Source: Clostridia bacterium (GTDB lineage: Bacteria; Bacillota; Clostridia; Oscillospirales; CAG-382). From it: a stretch of 12,018 bases of DNA. The notes below the pieces were generated by a model. The model did not search any database. It saw only the letters and a program-made list of their open reading frames with translations, and was not told where the DNA came from. The translations under genes were made by a program, and so were the position numbers. The stretch spans positions 1 through 12,018 of the forward strand of contig JAFYOG010000041.1 in NCBI GenBank assembly GCA_017560285.1. Direction: 5' to 3'. This document shows, piece after piece, positions 7,420 through 12,018 of the stretch. Within the stretch, counting starts at the first letter, position 1. Every line of letters starts with the position of its first letter.

Positions 7420-7983
7420 GAACTTGTAAGCGAGGCTATTGCCTTTGCAGTAAAAGCCCACGACGGTATGCGGCGCAAGCAAAGCAATTCACCGTACATA
7501 TTGCACCCAATGGAAGCTGCGGTTATAGTTGGCACCTTAACAGATGACCAAAATATAATCGCCGCAGCAGCTTTACACGATGTTGTTGAGGACGCAAACG
7601 TTACTATCGAGGAAATAGAATTACGATTCGGCTCTCGTGTAAAAGAGCTTGTAGCATCCGAAACCGAAGATAAGCGTGCCGATTTGCCCCCCGCAGAAAC
7701 CTGGCGTATTCGTAAAGAAGAATCTTTATTGGTTTTAAAAAACACCGACGATATAGGTGTTCTTATGGTTTGGTTGGGCGATAAGCTCGCCAATATGCGG
7801 TCCCTTTACCGCGATTATAAGGTAGAGGGTGTGGCAATGTGGCAACGGTTTAACCAAAAGAACGTAGCCGAGCAGGCTTGGTATTACCGTTCTATCGTAG
7901 ATTTAACCGATCGCTTATCCTATACCTCGGCATGGTTAGAATATAAAACACTCACAGAACTTGTATTTGGAAAGGAAGTATAA
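7417..7983 (+). CDS. Small HD-domain hydrolase, probably (p)ppGpp hydrolase (RSH/MESH1-like)
   Basis: The 188-residue product consists of one HD domain resembling the hydrolase half of Rel/SpoT enzymes and stand-alone small alarmone hydrolases, which remove the 3'-pyrophosphate from (p)ppGpp. Visible residues are His30 (in ILHPMEAA), the HDVVED motif at 54-59 giving His54, Asp55, Glu58 and Asp59, and Asp122 and Asn126 in GDKLANM. Their spacing equals that of the metal and catalytic residues in Rel hydrolase domains (His53, His77, Asp78, Glu81, Asp82, Asp144, Asn148). No synthetase, TGS or ACT domain follows, so only hydrolysis is expected. It ends 3 nt before the STAS-kinase gene, implying tight co-expression with the signalling proteins. 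Another nucleotide pyrophosphate as substrate is possible; the HD hydrolase fold is well supported, the alarmone less so. Confidence 0.83.
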   Translation: MELVSEAIAFAVKAHDGMRRKQSNSPYILHPMEAAVIVGTLTDDQNIIAAAALHDVVEDANVTIEEIELRFGSRVKELVASETEDKRADLPPAETWRIRKEESLLVLKNTDDIGVLMVWLGDKLANMRSLYRDYKVEGVAMWQRFNQKNVAEQAWYYRSIVDLTDRLSYTSAWLEYKTLTELVFGKEV

Positions 7984-7986
7984 ATA

Positions 7987-9159
7987 ATGAATATTACCTA
8001 TCGTGTTGACAAAAATATTTTGTACATAGCCATAGAAGGAAGAATAGATGCTTCAAATGCGTCATCGGCAGAGGAACAAATTAATAACATAAAAAAAGAT
8101 AATCCGTCCAAGCATACGGTTATAGATGCAGATAAATTAGAATATATTTCTTCCGCCGGCTTGCGCTTGGTGTTAAGATTAAGAAAAGAAGAACCCAAGC
8201 TTGCGATAATCAACGCAGCAGCAAGCATTTACGAAATCTTCGAAATGACCGGTTTTACCGATATGCTTACTGTCGAAAAAGCATATCCTCGTATGAGTGT
8301 AGAGGGCTGCGAGTTCATTGCAAAGGGCGCAAACGGTGCTGTGTACCGTTATGATGACGAAACAATTATAAAAACATATTTTGCAAGAGACGCCTTACCC
8401 GAAATTAAGCAGGAGCGCGAGAACGCAAGACGCGCCTTTGTTTTGGGTATTAATACCGCCATTCCTTACGGCATCGTTCGTGTTGGCGACGGCTACGGTA
8501 CTGTTACAGAGCTTTTAAACGCTACAAGCATAACAAAGATTATTCGCAGTAATCCTAACGACCTATCTACTGCAGTAAAATATTACGTAGATATGCTTAA
8601 AGATATCCACGCAACTAAAGTAGAGGATGGGGAAGTCCTCGATATGAAAGAAATCGCTCTTTCTTGGGCAGATTTTGTTTCCAAACATATACCCTCAGAC
8701 CAAGCGGAAAAGCTTCGTTCCTTAATCGAATCGGTTCCTAAACAAAACACACTTTTGCACGGCGATTATCACACCAACAATATTATGGTTCAGGATGGCG
8801 AACCGCTGCTTATCGATATGGATACCTTGTGTATGGGCCATCCTGTGTTCGAGCTTGGTTCTATGTTCAACGCATTTATAGGCTATTCCGAGCTGGACCA
8901 TCAGAACGTAATGGATTTTATGGGTTACAGCTTCGAAACCGCCGAGCGTTTTTGGAATATGGCACTTAAGATGTATCTTGGCACCGATGATGAAGCAGTA
9001 TGCCAAAGCGTAGCCGAAAAGGCAATGATAATAGGTTATACCCGTATGCTTCGCCGTGCTATTCGTCGCCCTAACGAAGCAGACAGTCCCGCAAAAATCG
9101 CAAGATGCAAGGAAATGCTTGCAGTGTTGCTTAATAAAGTAGATACGTTGATATTTTAA
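7987..9159 (+). CDS. STAS domain fused to an aminoglycoside-phosphotransferase-like kinase
   Basis: Residues 1-97 are a STAS domain close to the free antagonist encoded upstream: LEYISSAGLRLVLR at 51-64 with predicted phosphoserine Ser56, then IFEMTGFTDMLTVEK. Residues about 105-390 are an APH/choline-kinase-like fold: a Gly-rich start FIAKGANGAVYRY (110-122), probable ATP-binding Lys129, catalytic loop LLHGDYHTNN (256-265) with Asp260 and Asn265, and metal-binding Asp277 in LIDMDT. All key kinase residues appear intact, so an active small-molecule or protein kinase is plausible; the substrate is unknown and drug resistance should not be assumed. ATG7987 is 3 nt after the HD gene, with AAGGAAG just upstream. 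The RsbW-like domain in this operon might phosphorylate or bind its STAS part and so gate the kinase, which is inference. I recall APH-like paralogues of this general type in anaerobes but cannot name a characterised member. Confidence 0.88.
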   Translation: MNITYRVDKNILYIAIEGRIDASNASSAEEQINNIKKDNPSKHTVIDADKLEYISSAGLRLVLRLRKEEPKLAIINAAASIYEIFEMTGFTDMLTVEKAYPRMSVEGCEFIAKGANGAVYRYDDETIIKTYFARDALPEIKQERENARRAFVLGINTAIPYGIVRVGDGYGTVTELLNATSITKIIRSNPNDLSTAVKYYVDMLKDIHATKVEDGEVLDMKEIALSWADFVSKHIPSDQAEKLRSLIESVPKQNTLLHGDYHTNNIMVQDGEPLLIDMDTLCMGHPVFELGSMFNAFIGYSELDHQNVMDFMGYSFETAERFWNMALKMYLGTDDEAVCQSVAEKAMIIGYTRMLRRAIRRPNEADSPAKIARCKEMLAVLLNKVDTLIF

Positions 9160-9180
9160 TTATCCGAAAGGGAATAGGTT

Positions 9181-9744
9181 ATGCCAAAAATACTTTTCGT
9201 TAACGGATGTGCAAGAGAAAATTCCCGCACTTTAGAGCTTGCAGAATATGCTATGTCTTTTCTTTCCGGCGATAGGGAAACCGTAGATTTATATAAAATC
9301 CCGCTTTCGCCGCTTGATACCGCCGGCATCGAATTAAGAGCAACTGCAAGCCAAAACAAAGATTATACAAATAAATCGTTTGATCTTGCAAAACAGTTTT
9401 CAAGCGCAGACACAATCGTTGTTGCGGCTCCTTATTGGGACCTTATGTTTCCTGCAGTAATTAAAAGCTATTTCGAATCGATTACCGTAAACGGCTTGAC
9501 CTTTGTTTACGGCGATAACGGAATCCCAAAGGGGTTGTGCAAGGCGCAAAATATAATTTATATTACTACCTCGGGCGGTCCTATTATTCATAACTTCGGT
9601 TACGAATACGTTGCCGCGTTGGCAAGATCGTTTTACGGAATAAAAGACGTAAAATTTATTAGTGCACAGGGTTTAGATATCAAGGGCGCAGATGTTAATT
9701 CGATTATGTCCAAAGCCAAAGAAAGTATTAAAAATTCGTTGTAA
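9181..9744 (+). CDS. Flavodoxin-fold NAD(P)H oxidoreductase, FMN azoreductase-like
   Basis: The 187-residue product resembles FMN-dependent NADH azoreductases and NAD(P)H quinone reductases, soluble enzymes that transfer two electrons from a nicotinamide cofactor through FMN. It opens with the first flavodoxin strand and phosphate-binding loop (KILFVNGCARENSRT at 3-17), has the characteristic APYWDLMFPAVIKSYFE at 83-99, and TTSGGP at 129-134 in the next flavin-contacting loop. Length is slightly below the usual 200 or so. ATG9181 lies 7 nt after AAAGGGA (9167-9173), and the gap to the STAS-kinase stop is 21 nt, so it is probably the last gene of the operon before the terminator at 9777-9804. 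How an oxidoreductase relates to the signalling genes is unclear; it could be a redox-stress effector. The physiological acceptor is not evident. Confidence 0.85.
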   Translation: MPKILFVNGCARENSRTLELAEYAMSFLSGDRETVDLYKIPLSPLDTAGIELRATASQNKDYTNKSFDLAKQFSSADTIVVAAPYWDLMFPAVIKSYFESITVNGLTFVYGDNGIPKGLCKAQNIIYITTSGGPIIHNFGYEYVAALARSFYGIKDVKFISAQGLDIKGADVNSIMSKAKESIKNSL

Positions 9745-9776
9745 AAACATAAAGTAATACCGCAAAAAATGCTAAT

Positions 9777-9804
9777 AAAAACACCGGCAAGTCCGGTGTT
9801 TTTT
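9777..9804 (+). terminator. Intrinsic terminator ending the plus-strand operon
   Basis: The stem AAAAACACCGG (9777-9787) pairs perfectly with CCGGTGTTTTT (9793-9803) around the 5-nt loop CAAGT, and the 3' arm ends in a run of six T. It lies 33 nt after the stop codon of the oxidoreductase gene. The A-rich 5' arm means it might also act weakly on the opposite strand. Confidence 0.9.
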
Positions 9805-9845
9805 ATAAAAAGTCAAGGACTGCCGGGCAAGCTTCAACACAACGC

Positions 9846-9878
9846 AAAAGCCCGTCCGACAATAATGTCGGACGGGCT
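9846..9878 (-). terminator. Intrinsic terminator of the convergent minus-strand operon
   Basis: A 12-bp perfect, GC-rich inverted repeat, AGCCCGTCCGAC (9849-9860) and GTCGGACGGGCT (9867-9878), encloses the loop AATAAT. Read on the minus strand the hairpin is followed by TTTTGCG, a short U tract; on the plus strand no U run follows. It lies 31 nt after the stop of the serine protease gene, so it best serves that gene. Confidence 0.83.
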
Positions 9879-9909
9879 GTGTTATAGTGTGTTATGAAAT
9901 TTTGATAAA

Positions 9910-11232
9910 TTAGTAAGCGGTAAGGCAATCTTCTGTGATTGTGATTTGAACGGTACTCTTCTCGTTACCCCGAAGAATTTCAAGTGCCACAACATCACCG
10001 ACACGTATGTCAAGCATCATGTCTATAATATGATACTGACGGGTGATATCGGTCTTTTCGCCGTTCACAGTTGCTGATAGCAACACATCGCCCTTCTGCA
10101 GCACATCGTCGGCAAGAGAGCCTTTGCTGACCTCATAGACAGACACAGTTTCCTGTATGCTGATGCGCCCTGTTTCTGTGTCGTACACAGCCTTGGAATC
10201 GGTGGCATTCACCGTAATTCCGATCAATGCCCGCTGTACTCGTTCCATGTCCGTTCCATAGCAGTAATCGATAATGTTATTTGCGATGGATACGGCAACG
10301 TTGGACGGAATGGCATAGCCGATGTTTTCCACACCTTCATCAACGATCTTTGCATTGACGATGCCAATCAATTTGCCTTGACCGTCAAACAAACCACCGC
10401 CGCTGTTTCCCGAATTAACGGCGGCATCCACACGCATAACGCGGAAGGAAACCTCGGTTCTGTTATCTGCTGCAGTCATAGTTATGTATTCCGAATCCAC
10501 ACTGACAATACCGGAGGATACCGAAATACCGTAGCCTTTGGCATTGCCAATGGCAATTGCGCTGTCACCTACTACTACTTTATCGGAGTCCGAGATTTCG
10601 ATTTGAGACACATTCGTATCCTTCAGCAATTCGCTGTCTTCAACACGAAGCACTGCAATATCATAGTAAATCGAGCCACCCACATAGGTTGCTTTGATTG
10701 CTCTTTCCTCTGTGGCAGAGCCGTAGAGATAAACACTAATGTCATCACTGATACCGTTTTTTGTATTGCTGCTTGCGTCATATACCACGTGATAGTTGGT
10801 GATGATAAATGCATCACCCTCATTCTTGTCTAACTGATAGATGACACCGGAGCCGGCAGAAGAATACTCTTTTGTGGTCGTACTGCCATAACCGGGCCGC
10901 CATCCGCCTTGCTGAACGGTTGCCTTAAAGTTGCAAACAATACTGACCGCACTCCGTAAGCCCTTGGCACTGGCCGCGGAAATGAAACTTTCATAACCAT
11001 CTATCACAAGCGCACCGTCTTCTCCGTTGACACCGTCACTGCCGTCTTTGCCTACAACCACACCTAAGTTTTGCTCTGTACCATCTTGATAAATCAGAAT
11101 CAATTCACCGCTGTCGTTGATTTCCGCATCCACAACACCAGGCGTTTGCTCAGATTGACACGCAGTCAAGGCAAAGGAAAAACAGCACAGCAGACAAATA
11201 ATGCAAGTAAAAGAAATGATCTTTGTTGTCAT
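9910..11232 (-). CDS. HtrA/DegP-like serine protease lipoprotein with PDZ domain
   Basis: The 440-residue product is an S1C trypsin-like protease exported and lipid-anchored on the outer face of the membrane. A signal peptide (about 1-24) ends in lipobox LTAC with Cys25 as the lipidated residue. Residues 36-60 form a short GELILIYQDGT-type module, followed by four collagen-like Gly-X-Y triplets (GKDGSDGVNGED, 61-72). The protease domain (about 85-330) has a full triad: His148 in TNYHVV, Asp191 in YDIAVLRV, Ser277 in NSGNSGGG. Residues about 335-435 look like a PDZ domain, with LQKGDVLLSATVNG at 378-391. ATG11232 follows AAGGAGG (11245-11239) by 6 nt, 16 nt after the ABC ATPase stop, so it belongs to that operon. 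HtrA proteins degrade misfolded envelope proteins; here it may process a substrate of, or protect, the neighbouring exporter, which is inference. Lipoprotein anchoring differs from the usual membrane-spanning HtrA of Gram-positives. Confidence 0.93.
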   Translation of the reverse strand: MTTKIISFTCIICLLCCFSFALTACQSEQTPGVVDAEINDSGELILIYQDGTEQNLGVVVGKDGSDGVNGEDGALVIDGYESFISAASAKGLRSAVSIVCNFKATVQQGGWRPGYGSTTTKEYSSAGSGVIYQLDKNEGDAFIITNYHVVYDASSNTKNGISDDISVYLYGSATEERAIKATYVGGSIYYDIAVLRVEDSELLKDTNVSQIEISDSDKVVVGDSAIAIGNAKGYGISVSSGIVSVDSEYITMTAADNRTEVSFRVMRVDAAVNSGNSGGGLFDGQGKLIGIVNAKIVDEGVENIGYAIPSNVAVSIANNIIDYCYGTDMERVQRALIGITVNATDSKAVYDTETGRISIQETVSVYEVSKGSLADDVLQKGDVLLSATVNGEKTDITRQYHIIDMMLDIRVGDVVALEILRGNEKSTVQITITEDCLTAY

Positions 11233-11248
11233 TGCGTTCCTCCTTGTA

Positions 11249-11908
11249 TTATTTTTTCTTGTCCTTAGCAGAAATTTTCGTCAGCTCATAGCGCTCATCG
11301 CACATAGAGGCAACATCGGGGGAGTGGCTGACAAGGATCACGCATTTGCCTTGATCGGTAAGATCGCGGAAAATATCCATAATCTCTTTCTGCGTATCAC
11401 GGTCAAGGTTACCAGTAGGCTCGTCTGCAAGAATAATATCGGGGTCATAAGAAAGGGCACGGGCAATGGCAACTCTCTGCTGCTGACCGCCCGAAAGCTT
11501 CAGCACACGGCGGTTTGCTTCATCCTCGTCAAGACCGACGCTTTCAAGAAGTTCTAATGCCTTTTGCTTTTTGTTTTTGATCTTCGCACCCGACACATCC
11601 ATAGAAAGAACAACATTCTCAAGTGCTGTATACTTGGTTATCAGATTAAAGCTTTGAAACACAACACCGATATATCTTGAACGGAAGGTATACTTATCGA
11701 TCTTGGCAACGTTTTTGCCGTCATAGATGATGTCACCTGCGGTCGGCTTTGCAAGGCCCGAAAGCAAGGAAAGAAGTGTGGTTTTACCTGCACCGGATTT
11801 ACCGATGATACAGTACATCTTGCCTTTTTCAAATTCGTAGGAAATATCCTTTAATACAGGTGTTCTTCCGTAAGAATAACTGATGTTTTGAAGGGATAAT
11901 ACAGACAT
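11249..11908 (-). CDS. ABC transporter ATPase, MacB/LolD/FtsE-type
   Basis: This 219-residue cytoplasmic ATPase should power the FtsX-type permease whose end lies upstream. Motifs are complete: Walker A GKSGAGKT (36-43), Q-loop Gln85 in VVFQSFNLI, signature LSGGQQQRVAIARA (138-151), Walker B IILADEP with Asp162 and Glu163, D-loop GNLD, switch His195 in VSHS. The phrase FQSFNLI and the length of about 220 are typical of the LolD/MacB/YknY group, which works in mechanotransmission, lipoprotein release or peptide export and resistance instead of ordinary import. ATG11908 follows AAAGGAG (11924-11918) by 9 nt, and 17 nt separate it from the permease stop. The C-terminus ends in a lysine-rich tail. 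The cargo is not identifiable; the linked protease suggests an envelope-stress or peptide-handling role, which is inference. Confidence 0.93.
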   Translation of the reverse strand: MSVLSLQNISYSYGRTPVLKDISYEFEKGKMYCIIGKSGAGKTTLLSLLSGLAKPTAGDIIYDGKNVAKIDKYTFRSRYIGVVFQSFNLITKYTALENVVLSMDVSGAKIKNKKQKALELLESVGLDEDEANRRVLKLSGGQQQRVAIARALSYDPDIILADEPTGNLDRDTQKEIMDIFRDLTDQGKCVILVSHSPDVASMCDERYELTKISAKDKKK

Positions 11909-11925
11909 ATTCTTTCGCTCCTTTC

Positions 11926-12018
11926 TTAGTCTCTGTTCGCCAGGATCTTTAGCGGATCATAGCGCATAATGAACAGCACGGATGCGGCGCTTGCAACCAA
12001 AGTAAGCAACAGACCCAC
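11926..12018 (-). CDS. FtsX/MacB-type ABC permease, C-terminal 30 residues only
   Basis: Only the last 30 codons and the stop are inside the window; the rest lies beyond base 12018. The minus-strand frame is open from the window edge to TAA at 11928-11926. It encodes a hydrophobic helix (GLLLTLVASAASVLFIM) followed by RYDPLKILANRD. A final transmembrane helix followed by a charged tail of the form DPLKIL is the usual ending of FtsX-like ABC permeases. The stop is 17 nt upstream of the ATPase gene, supporting a permease-ATPase-protease operon. The fragment is short, so the call rests on this ending and on its neighbour. Confidence 0.75.
   Translation of the reverse strand: MGLLLTLVASAASVLFIMRYDPLKILANRD

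Noticed and set aside
8310..9159. Aminoglycoside resistance kinase
   Set aside because: The APH fold is shared by many metabolic and protein kinases; the STAS fusion and operon context point to signalling, and no resistance-type subfamily could be recognised.
9849..9878. Inverted repeat considered as a transposon end or operator
   Set aside because: The 12-bp stem with 6-nt loop, its position 31 nt after a minus-strand stop and the U tract on that strand are better explained as a terminator; no second copy was found.
10378..10833. Plus-strand open frame of 151 codons opposite the serine protease
   Set aside because: It is antisense to a protease with intact catalytic triad, has no ribosome binding site of note, and its product is rich in His and Cys with no domain pattern, as expected for a shadow frame.
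11201..11557. Plus-strand open frame of 118 codons opposite the ABC ATPase
   Set aside because: It lies antisense to a complete ATPase and across the start of the protease gene; no family pattern or operon context supports it.

Overview
The window looks like part of a chromosome from a low-to-moderate GC Gram-positive anaerobe, most likely a Clostridia-type member of the Bacillota. The grounds are strong AGGAGG-type ribosome binding sites, ECF vitamin transport genes, a LytS-type membrane sensor, RsbU/RsbV/RsbW-type signalling domains, and a lipoprotein HtrA protease. No species-level marker is visible. There are no rRNA, tRNA, CRISPR, integrase or transposase genes.

Region 1 (1-3026, plus strand) is the end of an ECF-type transporter locus. 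It holds the 3' part of an EcfT membrane subunit, overlapped by an 807-residue protein that joins two EcfA-type ATPase domains to a C-terminal membrane S-component. A clear intrinsic terminator closes it.

Region 2 (about 3050-9804, plus strand) reads as one co-directional operon with a promoter-like sequence containing a perfect 14-bp tandem duplication. Its genes, in order, are: an unrecognised protein with a C-terminal membrane anchor; a 945-residue membrane sensor carrying both a SpoIIE/RsbU-type PP2C phosphatase and an RsbW-type ATPase/kinase domain; a free STAS antagonist (RsbV-like); a small HD hydrolase with the residue set of (p)ppGpp hydrolases; a STAS domain fused to an aminoglycoside-phosphotransferase-like kinase; and a flavodoxin-fold NAD(P)H oxidoreductase. 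Together they resemble a complete partner-switching circuit (sensor, phosphatase, kinase, antagonist) with no sigma factor in the window. The STAS-kinase fusion and the possible alarmone hydrolase are candidate outputs. The most notable detail is a perfect 10-nt Shine-Dalgarno sequence inside the 945-residue gene, placed exactly to start an in-frame stand-alone copy of the kinase domain.

Region 3 (9846-12018, minus strand) is convergent with region 2 and separated from it by back-to-back terminators. It holds the last 30 codons of an FtsX/MacB-type ABC permease, its ATPase, and a lipid-anchored HtrA/DegP-like serine protease with a PDZ domain. Hand counts on a few lines suggest higher GC here (about 50% or more) than in much of the plus-strand region (about 40%, though variable), so the two segments may have different histories.
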